DNA of 64,000 bases from Prado023 sp963818445 (GTDB lineage Bacteria > Actinomycetota > Actinomycetes > S36-B12 > CAIYMF01), in NCBI GenBank assembly GCA_963818445.1, contig CAWFSG010000019.1, forward strand, positions 124,001 to 188,000. Reading direction: 5' to 3'. Made by a program: the position numbers and the translations under genes. Every line of letters starts with the position of its first letter. The first letter of the stretch is position 1. This document shows positions 26,958 through 36,281 of this stretch, piece after piece. Below the pieces are notes generated by a model that did not search any database, was not told the DNA's origin, and saw only the letters and a list, made by a program, of their open reading frames with translations.

Positions 26958-28415
26958 GTGAGCACCACCCGCGTGGCCCTGGTGACCCTCGGGTGCGCGC
27001 GCAACGAGGTGGACTCCGAGGAGCTCGCCGGACGTCTGGCCGCCGAGGGGTTCGAGCTCGTTGCCGACGCCGACGACGCGGACGCCGTGCTGGTGAACAC
27101 ATGCGGGTTCATCGAGGCCGCCAAGCGGGAGTCGGTCGACGCGCTCCTGTCGGCGGGCGGGACGACCCTCGACGGCCGTCACCGCTCAGTCGTGGCGGTC
27201 GGGTGCATGGCCGAGCGCTACGGAACCGAGCTGGCCGCCGAGCTCCCGGAGGCTGATGCGGTCCTCGGGTTCGACGACTACCCGGACATCGCCGAGCGGC
27301 TGCGCGTCATCGTCGAGGGCGGCACACTGACCAGCCACGTTCCGCGTGACCGGCGCACGCTGCTGCCCATGGCACCGACCGACCGACCCGGTTCGGCCGT
27401 GCATGTCCCCGGCCACGGAGGCACCTCCGGCCCATCGGCCGGTGCGCTGGAGGAACTCGGGACCGTCGGACCGGGCTGGATCCGGCGACGCATCACGTCG
27501 GGACCGGTGGCGTCGCTGAAGATCGCCTCGGGCTGCGACCGCCGGTGCGCGTTCTGCGCGATCCCCTCCTTCCGCGGCTCCTTCGTCTCGCGGTCACGCG
27601 CTGACGTCGTGGCCGAGGCGCGCTGGCTTGCCGGCGACGGGGTCCGCGAGCTGGTTCTCGTCAGCGAGAACTCGACGTCCTACGGCAAGGACCTCGCCGA
27701 CCCGCGGGCCCTCGAGGACCTGCTCGCAGAGCTCGGGTCGGTTGCGGGGATCGAGCGGATCCGCGTCTCCTACCTCCAACCCGCCGAGGTCCGCCCCGGC
27801 CTGGTGCGCACGATGCTCGAGGCGCCGCGGGTCGCGAACTACTTCGACCTGAGCTTCCAGCACGCCAGCGCCCCCCTGTTGCGCCGGATGCGCCGCTTCG
27901 GCGGGAGCGGGTCGTTCCTGGAGCTCATCGCCACCATCCGCGCCGGGGCGCCGGAGGCGGGCATCCGCAGCAACGTCATCGTCGGGTTCCCTGGGGAGAC
28001 CGAGGACGATGTCGAGGAGCTCATGGCTTTCCTGGGCAGCGCCCAGATGGATGCCGTGGGCGTCTTCGGGTACTCCGATGAGGACGGCACGGAGGCCGTC
28101 GGCCTTGGGGGCAAGCTCGACGAGTCTGAGATCCGGGCCCGCGTGATGGAGGTCAGCGATGTGGTCGACGAGGTGATGGCCCAGCGCGCGGAGCAGCGGA
28201 TCGGCCACGACGTCGAGGTCCTCGTCGAGCACGTGGACGGGATGACCGCCGAGGGCCGGGCGGAGCACCAGGGCCCCGAGGACGGCTCGACCAGCGTCCA
28301 CCTGACCCCGGATCTCCGCGGACGGGTGGCCCCGGGATCGATGCTGCGCGCCCGCGTGGTGGCCACCGACGGTGTCGACCTGCAGGCCGTGGAGGTGTCC
28401 GTTGTCCGGATCTGA
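26958..28415 (+). CDS. rimO: ribosomal protein S12 methylthiotransferase RimO
   Basis: RimO is a radical-SAM, two-cluster enzyme that methylthiolates an Asp of ribosomal protein S12. The 485-residue protein has the N-terminal UPF0004 domain with cluster Cys in VTLGCARNEVDSE, NTCGFIE and VGCMAERY. The radical-SAM motif CDRRCAFC follows at about residues 193-200, and a C-terminal TRAM domain (EVLVEHVDG...VHL). The RNEVDSE stretch distinguishes RimO from MiaB, which is present separately at 36882. pgsA overlaps its 3' end. Confidence 0.93.
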   Translation: MSTTRVALVTLGCARNEVDSEELAGRLAAEGFELVADADDADAVLVNTCGFIEAAKRESVDALLSAGGTTLDGRHRSVVAVGCMAERYGTELAAELPEADAVLGFDDYPDIAERLRVIVEGGTLTSHVPRDRRTLLPMAPTDRPGSAVHVPGHGGTSGPSAGALEELGTVGPGWIRRRITSGPVASLKIASGCDRRCAFCAIPSFRGSFVSRSRADVVAEARWLAGDGVRELVLVSENSTSYGKDLADPRALEDLLAELGSVAGIERIRVSYLQPAEVRPGLVRTMLEAPRVANYFDLSFQHASAPLLRRMRRFGGSGSFLELIATIRAGAPEAGIRSNVIVGFPGETEDDVEELMAFLGSAQMDAVGVFGYSDEDGTEAVGLGGKLDESEIRARVMEVSDVVDEVMAQRAEQRIGHDVEVLVEHVDGMTAEGRAEHQGPEDGSTSVHLTPDLRGRVAPGSMLRARVVATDGVDLQAVEVSVVRI

Positions 28416-29190
28416 CCCGAGCGATTCCGGCCAACCAGTGCCGCCGACTCCCGCCGTGCCGGGTGGGGAACCTGAGAAGCCGGAGATGTGGAGCCGGGAG
28501 CGGGTGGTGACCGGGTGGGCCCAGCTGTGGAACCTGCCCAACATGCTCACCCTCCTGCGGATCGTGATGATCCCGCTCTTCTGGTACCTGCTGATGTACG
28601 ACGGCGGAGGGAACGCCGCCGCGCGCGTCGCCGCAACCGTGGTCTTCGTCCTGGCTGCGATCACCGACTGGCTCGATGGCTGGCTGGCCCGCAAGCAGGG
28701 ACTGGTGACGACCTTCGGAAAGATCGCCGATCCGTTGGCGGACAAGGCGCTCACGGGCGTGGCGCTCATCGGGCTGTCGGTGCTCGGCGAGCTGTGGTGG
28801 TGGGTGACGATCCTGATCATCCTGCGCGAGGTCGGCGTGACGGTCATCCGCTTCGTCGTCCTCAAGCACGGGGTGATCCCGGCCAGCCGTGGCGGCAAGG
28901 CCAAGACGCTGTTCCAGATGGTGGGCATCACCCTGTTCCTGCTGCCCATCACCCCGGAGATGACCCTCCTGTGGTGGATCCGCGTCGGTGTGATGGCCAT
29001 CGCCGTCATCCTCACGACGTTGACCGGATTCGACTACATCAACAAGGCGTACTGGACGCGCAGCGACTCGAAGTCCGACAAGGCTGCCCGCACTGCAGCG
29101 GCGGCTGCGCGATCCGCCGCCAGCTCGGCCACCTCGGACGAGTCCCATGGCGACGACGGCGTGCCACCAGAGTCGGGCGCCACCGCGTGA
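28402..29190 (+). CDS. pgsA: CDP-diacylglycerol-glycerol-3-phosphate 3-phosphatidyltransferase family protein
   Basis: PgsA makes phosphatidylglycerol phosphate from CDP-diacylglycerol in the membrane. The CDP-alcohol phosphotransferase motif is complete: DWLDGWLARKQ followed by GKIADPLADK. Several membrane segments surround it, and PNMLTLLRIVMIPLF is typical of the N-terminus. The most likely start is TTG at 28402, seven bases after GGAGG and inside the rimO 3' end; ATG at 28487 is a shorter alternative. The last 35 residues are Ala/Ser-rich and variable. cinA overlaps its stop by 4 bases. Confidence 0.9.
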   Translation: MSGSDPSDSGQPVPPTPAVPGGEPEKPEMWSRERVVTGWAQLWNLPNMLTLLRIVMIPLFWYLLMYDGGGNAAARVAATVVFVLAAITDWLDGWLARKQGLVTTFGKIADPLADKALTGVALIGLSVLGELWWWVTILIILREVGVTVIRFVVLKHGVIPASRGGKAKTLFQMVGITLFLLPITPEMTLLWWIRVGVMAIAVILTTLTGFDYINKAYWTRSDSKSDKAARTAAAAARSAASSATSDESHGDDGVPPESGATA

Positions 29191-29769
29191 CGGCAGGCGT
29201 GGGGAACGGTGGTGGCCGGCTCGCGGCGGCCGACCAGATCGCGGACCTGATTGCCGCCCTGATCGCCGATGGGGCCACGGTCGCTGCCGCTGAGTCGGTC
29301 ACGGGCGGCCGGCTCGTGGCCGCGCTGACGTCCGTTCCCGGTTCCTCTGCGGTCGTCCGCGGTTCCGTGGTGGCATACGCCAGCGACGTCAAGACCGCGC
29401 TCCTCGGTGTGGATCCTGATCTCCTGGAGGCGCAGGGAGCGGTCTGTGCGCAGGTGGCCGAGCAGATGGCCAAGGGGTGCGCGGGAACGGCTGCGTGCCA
29501 CCTACGGTCTGTCAACCACGGGGGAGGCCGGCCCGACATCCGCCAGTGGAAGTCCGGTCGGGACGATCTTCATCGCCGTCGCAGGGCCGCGGGGCACCGT
29601 CAGCCGCCGGCTGGACATCCCCGGCAGCCGAGAGATGATCCAGTCGACGGCCGTCGAGGGGGCGCTGCTGATGCTGGCTCAGGTGCGGGCCTCCGGGACC
29701 AGCGGGCCCAGCAGTGGCCCGGGTGCCAGCTCTGCGTTCGAAACGGGGCTCGGGAACATTGACGCCTGA
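29187..29769 (+). CDS. cinA: CinA C-terminal-domain protein / nicotinamide-nucleotide amidase (one frameshift)
   Basis: The enzyme family removes the amide of NMN in pyridine nucleotide salvage. The GTG start overlaps the pgsA stop. The signature AAAESVTGGRLVAALTSVPGSS is present, then VVAYASDVKTALLGV. The frame shifts near 29478; the other frame continues ARERLRATYGLSTTGEAGP and GTIFIAVAGPRG, as in intact proteins. It is a stand-alone CinA C-terminal domain of about 190 residues, without the N-terminal MoaB-like domain. Order pgsA-cinA-clgR is conserved in actinomycetes. Confidence 0.88.
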
Positions 29770-29847
29770 CCGCGCGTTCAGGTGACACGTACCCGCACTG
29801 GCGGGGGACTCGCGATAAGGTTGGTACGTGGAGAGAAGGGGAAGGTC

Positions 29848-30114
29848 ATGGTGATCCTGCGACGGGTCGTCGGCGAGCAGCTGCGTCGCCTGCGTCAGGA
29901 CCAGGGCCGGACGCTGCGCGACGTGAGTTCCGCGGCGCGCGTCTCCCTCGGGTACCTGTCCGAGATCGAGCGTGGCCAGAAGGAGCCCTCCAGCGAGTTG
30001 CTCGCAGCCATCTGCACGGCACTCGATGTGCCGCTGTCGGTCCTTCTTCGGTCGGTCAGTGACGAGGTTGCGGCAGTGGAGGCCGCCCAGGCCGGGGTTG
30101 CGCACGCTGCCTGA
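29848..30114 (+). CDS. clgR: XRE-type regulator, ClgR-like
   Basis: ClgR activates clp protease and other stress genes in actinobacteria. The 88-residue protein is nearly all helix-turn-helix: LRRLRQDQGRTLRDVSSAARVSLGYLSEIERGQKEPSSELL. The C-terminus ends GVAHAA, similar to the Ala-rich tails through which ClgR is itself degraded by Clp proteases (known for the family; inferred here). ATG at 29848 has AGAAGGGG upstream and a TAAGGT -10 at 29816-29821, giving a leader of about 20 nt. GTG at 29828 is out of frame. Position after cinA supports the name. Confidence 0.85.
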   Translation: MVILRRVVGEQLRRLRQDQGRTLRDVSSAARVSLGYLSEIERGQKEPSSELLAAICTALDVPLSVLLRSVSDEVAAVEAAQAGVAHAA

Positions 30115-30132
30115 GGCAGCCCACCCGGAGGA

Positions 30133-33100
30133 TCAGCGCGGGACCCGGTACCCCCGGGGCGTCAGTCCGAACCCCGCCGCCTCGAGGGCTTTGCGTACGT
30201 GGTCTGATCCGCCGGGCTCCATGACCGGTGCTCCGTTGACCTTGGTGAGCGTCAGCGCTCCGACCGTCCCCGACGTGACCGCGTCATGGAGCAGTCTGGC
30301 GGCTGCGGCCAGCTCCACGGAACGGTCGGACTCCTCCGTTGTTGTGCGGGAGAACGTCAGGAGCGTGTGGCCACCACGCTCGGCGTAGAGCACCGGCCGG
30401 CCCCCAATCAGCACGACGTGGCAACCCGCGCCGCGCGCTGGCCGGTGTGGCGACCCGGTGCCGCCGGCCCAGTCACTGACGGGCCATTCGAGGGCGGCAC
30501 CGTATGGGTTGGCCGGGTCCGCGGTTGCCAGGAGCAGTGCGTCGGCCTGCCCCTCGGCGAGCTCGCGCTCCACTGCCCGCACCTGGTCGACGACTCCGGT
30601 CAACGCGAACTGCGATGCCCCGAGGCCCTCGACCGCGTAGACGCGCTGGACCCTGCCGCGCTCCTCCATCATCGACAGGGTCCGGTAGGCCGAGGCGAAT
30701 CCGCCCGGGTCGCCGGAGGCGAGGACCGCGCCCCGGGTGACGATGCCGAGCCGATCCAGGTGCGCCTGCGCTCGCGCGACGGCCATCACCTCACGTGGTG
30801 GCAGGTCCGCGGGCAGCGCGAACCATCGCCCGGGAAGCTCCGGGGTGCTGCTCGCATTTGTCCGTGTCGTGACAGCAACTGCGGGCGTGGGGACGTCCGT
30901 GCCCCAGCCAGCCTCCCCTGCGCCGGCGACCCCTGGGGCCGTCGGTCGCCAGAGGTCCGCATAGCGCCCCCGGGCCGGTCGCCGCGGGCGCTGCGTGCCG
31001 GCGCTGCTGCGACGCCGGCGGCTGCGCGATCGATCCACCATCGCCCGGACCGGCTCGATCGTGTCGTTGCTGACCAGTCCGGCCCAGAGGAGATCAAGCA
31101 TCGCGTCTGCCACCTGGCCGTGGTCATGGTGCGTCAGGCGCTGGCGGAGATCCGCGAGGAACCAGCCGCCTCCCGAGCGGAGCAGCTCCAGCAACTCGAC
31201 GCTCACGTGACCCTCGGGCGGTTCGCTGGCCCGTGGCAACAGGAAGCCGACGTCGGCTGGTGCCAGCGCGATCCACCCATCACCTCCGGGGAGCGGAGCA
31301 CTGCCGGTCCAGAGGACTTCGCCGGCCGACGTGAGCTCGTCGAGCATCCCCGGGACGTAGCCAACGACACGCAGGGGGAGTATCGACTCCTCGAGCGCCG
31401 AGGCAGGGACAGGCACCCCGGCCATGCCGCGGATGGCCAGGAGCACCCCATCAGGACCCCTCAGCGTGGTTGTGGCGCGACGGCCGATGTTCTGCCATCG
31501 AGGCAGGAAGGTTGCCAGGGCGGCCTGCGACACGGGCTCGATCTGCTGGCGCAGGATCGCCACGGACCGCCGCTTGATGAGGCGCAGGACATCGGGATGG
31601 CACCACTGCGGTCCGGGGGAGTCCGGGACGAACCAGCCCTCGATGATCCTCCCGGCGGCCCGACCCATGGACAGCCGATGGGCGACGACCGCCGGCGGGA
31701 GGCCCAGTTCCGCCACGACGTCGTCGATCGTGAAGGGCCCGTGCGTCCGGCTGTAGCGGGAGATGAGGTCGCCCAGGGGATCCTCCACCGGGCGAAGGTG
31801 CGCGTCAGCCACTCCGGCCGGGATCGGCGCCCCCAACCCATCGCGCAGGCGCGCGGCATCCTCGACGACGGCCCACACGTCCTTGCCGGCCACCCTCGTG
31901 CGCAGGACCCGGCGCTGGGCTTCGAGCTCCTCAAGCCACGTGGGGTCGACTCCCCGATGCCCGATCTCGGTCGCGCCCAGGGGTCCCAGGCTCCGAAGCA
32001 TGTCCGTTGCGTCCTCGGGGCCACGCGCGCGACGCTCCGGGGTGAGGTGCTGGATCTGGGCCACCACCGCGACGATCGCGTCAGGTTCCAGCAGGTCACG
32101 CAGGTCCGTCTGCCCGAGGAGCTCGCCGAGCAGGGAGGGGTCGAGCGTCAGAGCAGCGGCCCGACGCTCAGCCAGCGGCGAGTCCCCCTCGTACAGGTAC
32201 TCCGAGACGTAGCCGAAGAGCAGGGATCGGGCGAACGGGGAGGCCGCCGCAGGCGTGACCTCGATCACCCGGATCCGCCTCTGCTGGACTGAGGCCATCA
32301 GATCGACGAGTGCTGGTACGTCGTAGACGTCCTTGACGCACTCGCGGACCGCCTCCAGCACGATCGGGAAGGTGGGGTGCTCGGCGGCGACCTGCAGCAG
32401 CTGGGCCGATCGCTGACGCTGCTGCCACAGGGGGGCGCGCCGACCGGGACGGGGGCGCGGAAGCAGGAGGGCGCGTGACGCGCACTCCCGGAACCTGGAG
32501 GCGAACAGGGCCGAACCACCGATCAGGCGGGTGACATCGGCCTCGATCTCGTCCGGGTCGGGGAACAGGCAGGCAGTGGCGTCGGCGAGCCACTCGTCGT
32601 CGGGCAGGTCCGGCAGGCGGGCAACGATCCCGTCATCGCCGTGCAGGACCGCGGCATCGACCCCGAAACGCTGGGACAGTCGTTCCCTGGCCAGCAGCGC
32701 CCAGGGCGCGTGCACCTGCGCTCCGTAGGGTGACAGGACTGTCAGCCGCCAGTCACCGAGCTCGTCACGGGTGCGCTCCACCACGATCGTACGGTCCGTG
32801 GGGACGTGGCTGGCCGCGGACTGCTCGGCCAGGTAGGCCACGAGGTTGGCTCCCGCCCACGCATCGAGGCCGAGCCCGGCCAGGTGGGCCCGTGCCAGGT
32901 CGGGCGCCATGTCGGCCAGCTGGCGGGTGAACTCCCCGATGGCGCGGCCCAACTCGGCCGGGCGACCGAGGTTGTCACCTCGCCAGAACGGCAGCCGACC
33001 CGGTGCACCCCCGGCCGGAACGACATTGACGCGGTCGTGGGTGATCTCGATGATCTGCCAGCTGCTGGCTCCGAGCGCGAAAATGTCGCCGACCCGGGAC

Positions 33101-34788
33101 TCGTAGACCATCTCCTCGTCGAGCTCGCCGACGCGTCCACCGCCCACGATGTGGACGCCGAACAGGCCGCGATCGGGGATGGTCCCCCCGGAGGTGACAG
33201 CCAGCTGCTGGGCGCCGGGCCGGGCGGTCAGCAGGTCGTCGGTACGGTCCCAGACGATCCGGGGGCGCAACTCGGCGAAGGCGTCCGAGGGGTACCTGCC
33301 CGCGAGCATCTCGACGACGGCCTCGTAGACGGCGGGTGTCAGGTCGGCGAACGGGGCCGTCCTTCGCAGCAGGGCGAGGAGGTCGGCTGCGGGCCAGTCA
33401 TCCATCGCCACGCAGGCGACGATCTGCTGGGCAGCCACGTCCAGCGGGTTGGCCGGGATGCGCAGCTCCTCGATGGCGCCTGAGCGCATCCGCTGCACGA
33501 CCACGGCGCTGGTGAGCAGGTCGGATCGATATTTCGGAAGCACGACCCCGGTGGAGACTGCCCCGACCTGGTGCCCGGCCCGTCCGACGCGCTGGAGTCC
33601 GGAGGCGACCGACGGCGGTGCCTCGACCTGGATCACGAGGTCCACGGCACCCATGTCGATGCCGAGCTCGAGGCTGGAGGTGGCCACCACGGCCCGGAGC
33701 CGACCCGTTTTGAGGTCGTCCTCGATGTGCGCCCTCTGCTCCTTGCTCACCGAGCCGTGGTGGGCCCGGGCAAGGACCGGTTCCGCCCCCAGAGTCCCTC
33801 CCGCCTGCGCCATCACCTCGGCTGGAGGGCGCATGCTCGGGGCACCCGAGGGCTCCGCGCCGGTTCGCTCGGCGTGGATCTCGTTGAGCCTCGCGGTCAG
33901 CCGTTCAGCCAGCCGCCGGGAGTTGGCGAACACGATGGTCGAGCGATGGCCCTCGATGAGGTCCACGATCCGCTGCTCCACGTGCGGCCAGATCGAGGCT
34001 GTGGGGGAGCCGTCTGGACCGGGGCCGGTCCCGAGTTCCCCCAGGTCCTCGACGGGTACCTGGATGGTGAGCTCCCATTCCTTGGCCGAGCCCTGCTCGA
34101 GGATCTCGACCGGGGTGTCCCCACCGAGGAACTGGGCGGCAACCTGGGTCGGGCGAACGGTCGCGGACAGCCCGACCCGCGGGATCCGACGCCCGGCGAG
34201 GTGATCCAGCCGAGCCAGGCTGACGGCCAGGTGGGCGCCGCGCTTGGAGCCGGCGATCGCGTGCACCTCATCGATGATCACGGACTCGACGCCGGCCAGG
34301 ATGCTGCGGGTGGCCGAGGTGAGCATCAGGAACAGCGACTCGGGAGTGGTGATCAGCACATCCGGGGGACGCCTGGCCATGACCCGTCGTTCCTGGGCCG
34401 GTGTGTCACCGGTGCGCAGCGCGACGCTGATGTGGGCGGCGGGCAGTCCGAGCAGCTCGCACTGGGTCGCGATCCCTGACAGTGGCGCCCGCAGGTTGCG
34501 CTCGACGTCCACGGCCAGGGCCTTCAGCGGGCTGATGTAGAGCACCCGGACCCCGGGCTCCTCGCGGGGGGTCAGGCACCGATCGATCGCGCACAGGAAG
34601 GCCGCGAGGGTCTTGCCGGACCCGGTCGGGGCCACCGCCAGGACATCCGCACCTGCCATGATCCGTGGCCACGCCGCGGCTTGGACGTCCGTGGGCGCCG
34701 CGAAGGCCGCGTTGAACCACCGCCTCGTGGGCTCGGAGAACGCGGCCATGGGATCCACGCGGACCATCTTGGACCCTGGGTCCGACAT
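30133..34788 (-). CDS. lhr: large superfamily 2 helicase Lhr
   Basis: Lhr is a DNA/RNA helicase implicated in DNA repair and induced by damage in mycobacteria. The protein is about 1551 residues from ATG 34788, or 1568 from ATG 34839; downstream ATGs at 34767 and 34749 are also possible. Motif I is APTGSGKT, motif II IIDEVHAI, followed by GSKRGAHLAVSLARL, a typical Lhr segment. Motif VI is GLQRVGRAGHQ. After the helicase come Lhr winged-helix and beta-barrel regions and a long Lhr C-terminal part, so this is the full-length type. It converges on clgR with an 18-bp gap. Confidence 0.93.
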   Translation of the reverse strand: MSDPGSKMVRVDPMAAFSEPTRRWFNAAFAAPTDVQAAAWPRIMAGADVLAVAPTGSGKTLAAFLCAIDRCLTPREEPGVRVLYISPLKALAVDVERNLRAPLSGIATQCELLGLPAAHISVALRTGDTPAQERRVMARRPPDVLITTPESLFLMLTSATRSILAGVESVIIDEVHAIAGSKRGAHLAVSLARLDHLAGRRIPRVGLSATVRPTQVAAQFLGGDTPVEILEQGSAKEWELTIQVPVEDLGELGTGPGPDGSPTASIWPHVEQRIVDLIEGHRSTIVFANSRRLAERLTARLNEIHAERTGAEPSGAPSMRPPAEVMAQAGGTLGAEPVLARAHHGSVSKEQRAHIEDDLKTGRLRAVVATSSLELGIDMGAVDLVIQVEAPPSVASGLQRVGRAGHQVGAVSTGVVLPKYRSDLLTSAVVVQRMRSGAIEELRIPANPLDVAAQQIVACVAMDDWPAADLLALLRRTAPFADLTPAVYEAVVEMLAGRYPSDAFAELRPRIVWDRTDDLLTARPGAQQLAVTSGGTIPDRGLFGVHIVGGGRVGELDEEMVYESRVGDIFALGASSWQIIEITHDRVNVVPAGGAPGRLPFWRGDNLGRPAELGRAIGEFTRQLADMAPDLARAHLAGLGLDAWAGANLVAYLAEQSAASHVPTDRTIVVERTRDELGDWRLTVLSPYGAQVHAPWALLARERLSQRFGVDAAVLHGDDGIVARLPDLPDDEWLADATACLFPDPDEIEADVTRLIGGSALFASRFRECASRALLLPRPRPGRRAPLWQQRQRSAQLLQVAAEHPTFPIVLEAVRECVKDVYDVPALVDLMASVQQRRIRVIEVTPAAASPFARSLLFGYVSEYLYEGDSPLAERRAAALTLDPSLLGELLGQTDLRDLLEPDAIVAVVAQIQHLTPERRARGPEDATDMLRSLGPLGATEIGHRGVDPTWLEELEAQRRVLRTRVAGKDVWAVVEDAARLRDGLGAPIPAGVADAHLRPVEDPLGDLISRYSRTHGPFTIDDVVAELGLPPAVVAHRLSMGRAAGRIIEGWFVPDSPGPQWCHPDVLRLIKRRSVAILRQQIEPVSQAALATFLPRWQNIGRRATTTLRGPDGVLLAIRGMAGVPVPASALEESILPLRVVGYVPGMLDELTSAGEVLWTGSAPLPGGDGWIALAPADVGFLLPRASEPPEGHVSVELLELLRSGGGWFLADLRQRLTHHDHGQVADAMLDLLWAGLVSNDTIEPVRAMVDRSRSRRRRSSAGTQRPRRPARGRYADLWRPTAPGVAGAGEAGWGTDVPTPAVAVTTRTNASSTPELPGRWFALPADLPPREVMAVARAQAHLDRLGIVTRGAVLASGDPGGFASAYRTLSMMEERGRVQRVYAVEGLGASQFALTGVVDQVRAVERELAEGQADALLLATADPANPYGAALEWPVSDWAGGTGSPHRPARGAGCHVVLIGGRPVLYAERGGHTLLTFSRTTTEESDRSVELAAAARLLHDAVTSGTVGALTLTKVNGAPVMEPGGSDHVRKALEAAGFGLTPRGYRVPR

Positions 34789-34833
34789 CGGCCGACCCGC
34801 TGTCCACAGTTCCCGCGAACCCCGGCGTGATGG

Positions 34834-34839
34834 CACCAT
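34834..34839 (+). promoter_or_regulatory. putative leaderless -10 for the DUF3046 gene
   Basis: CACCAT ends 6 bases before GTG at 34846; a variant of TANNNT. Confidence 0.35.
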
Positions 34840-34845
34840 TCCCCT

Positions 34846-35040
34846 GTGCGGCTGACGGACTTCTGGGAGCGGATGGAGCTGACCTTCGGGCGGGCCTATG
34901 CCCGTTCATGGGCATCCGACCAGCACCTGGCAGCACTCGGCGGGCGCACCGTCGAGCAGGCCCTCGCCCAGGGAGAGGACACGCGCGACGTCTGGCGCGC
35001 GGTCTGCGCCCACGCCCGGGTGCCCAACGACCTGACCTGA
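34846..35040 (+). CDS. DUF3046 protein
   Basis: This 64-residue protein starts (GTG) MRLTDFWERMELTFGRAYARSW and contains the family's LGGRTVEQALAQGEDTRDVWRAVC segment. DUF3046 genes sit just upstream of recA throughout actinomycetes. The function is unknown; it is small, helical and without membrane segments. A LexA box lies 18 bp after its stop, belonging to recA. Confidence 0.9.
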   Translation: MRLTDFWERMELTFGRAYARSWASDQHLAALGGRTVEQALAQGEDTRDVWRAVCAHARVPNDLT

Positions 35041-35058
35041 CCGGCGTGTCGACCACTG

Positions 35059-35074
35059 TCGAACACGTGTTCGT
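35059..35074. promoter_or_regulatory. LexA (SOS) box upstream of recA
   Basis: TCGAACACGTGTTCGT matches the actinobacterial/Gram-positive SOS consensus CGAACNNNNGTTCG, with a perfect GAACACGTGTTC core. It lies 150 bp before the recA ATG. TAGAGT at 35077-35082 and TAGTGT at 35164-35169 are possible -10 elements downstream of it. Confidence 0.88.
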
Positions 35075-35225
35075 ACTAGAGTGGTCACGTCAGTCGCCGG
35101 GTGACCCCGAACGGGTCGTCCACAGGATCGCATCGGAACGGGTCGCAATGTCGGTGACCCGGTCTAGTGTCCGCTCCTGTCAGACCAGAGGGTGCCGTCG
35201 GCACCACGAGATCCAAGGAGTGGGA

Positions 35226-36278
35226 ATGGCTGGACAGGACCGGGAGAAGGCGCTCGAGTCGGCACTGCTGCACCTCGAGAAGCAGTTCGGCAAGGGCACC
35301 GTGATGCGTCTGGGGGACCAGCCGATCGTGCCCATGGACGTGATCCCGACCGGATCGATCGCCCTGGACGTGGCGCTGGGGATCGGCGGGCTGCCGCGGG
35401 GACGTGTCGTGGAGATCTACGGCCCGGAGGCCAGCGGCAAGACGACGGTGGCGCTGCACGCGGTGGCCAGCGTGCAGAAGGCCGGGGGCATCGCAGCCTT
35501 CATCGACGCGGAGCACGCCCTGGACCCGGTGTATGCCCAGCGACTCGGGGTCAACCTCGATGAGCTCTACGTCTCCCAGCCCGACACCGGCGAGCAGGCC
35601 CTCGAGATCGCCGACACGCTTGTCCGCTCCGGTGCCGTCGACCTGATCGTCATCGACTCCGTGGCGGCCCTGACGCCCAAGGCTGAGATCGAGGGGGAGA
35701 TGGGCGACAGCCACGTGGGGCTGCAGGCCCGGCTCATGAGCCAGGCGCTGCGCAAGATGACGGGCGCCCTGAGCAACACCAACACGACCATGATCTTCAT
35801 CAACCAGCTGCGCGAGAAGATCGGCGTGATGTTCGGCAGCCCGGAGACGACGACCGGCGGCAAGGCGCTGAAGTTCTACTCCTCGGTCCGTCTGGACGTC
35901 CGGCGCATCGAGACGCTCAAGGACGGCACCGAGCCGGTGGGCTCGCGCACCCGCGTGAAGGTGGTCAAGAACAAGGTGGCCCCGCCCTTCAAGCAGGCGG
36001 AGTTCGACATCCTCTACGGCCTTGGCATCTCCCGGGAGGGGGGCCTGATCGACATGGGTGTGGAGCAGGGCTTCGTGCGCAAGGCTGGTGCCTGGTACAC
36101 CTACGACGGCGACCAGCTGGGCCAGGGCAAGGAGAACGCCCGTGCCTTCCTGCGCGACAACCCGGACCTCTCCGACGAGATCGAGAAGCGCATCAAGGAG
36201 AAGTTGGGCATCGGTCCGCAGGTCGACGCACCCATCGACCTGACAGCGGTTGAGGCACCGCGACCGATCGACCTCTGA
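35226..36278 (+). CDS. recA: recombinase A
   Basis: RecA forms filaments on single-stranded DNA, drives strand exchange and triggers LexA self-cleavage. The 350-residue protein starts MAGQDREKALESALLHLEKQ at ATG 35226, after AAGGAG. Walker A GPEASGKTT is at residues 66-74, Walker B LIVIDSVAALTP follows, and L2 is near FGSPETTTGGKALKFYSS. There is no intein, unlike some mycobacterial RecA. recX follows 3 bp after the stop. Control by LexA is supported by the box at 35059. Confidence 0.97.
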   Translation: MAGQDREKALESALLHLEKQFGKGTVMRLGDQPIVPMDVIPTGSIALDVALGIGGLPRGRVVEIYGPEASGKTTVALHAVASVQKAGGIAAFIDAEHALDPVYAQRLGVNLDELYVSQPDTGEQALEIADTLVRSGAVDLIVIDSVAALTPKAEIEGEMGDSHVGLQARLMSQALRKMTGALSNTNTTMIFINQLREKIGVMFGSPETTTGGKALKFYSSVRLDVRRIETLKDGTEPVGSRTRVKVVKNKVAPPFKQAEFDILYGLGISREGGLIDMGVEQGFVRKAGAWYTYDGDQLGQGKENARAFLRDNPDLSDEIEKRIKEKLGIGPQVDAPIDLTAVEAPRPIDL

Positions 36279-36281
36279 TCT

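Noticed and set aside
29828..29852. GTG at 29828 as a leaderless start for clgR
   Set aside because: It has the right distance from TAAGGT but is out of frame and meets TGA after eight codons; ATG 29848 is in frame with a ribosome binding site.
35226..36278. RecA intein
   Set aside because: The 350-residue RecA is continuous, with all motifs at normal spacing.
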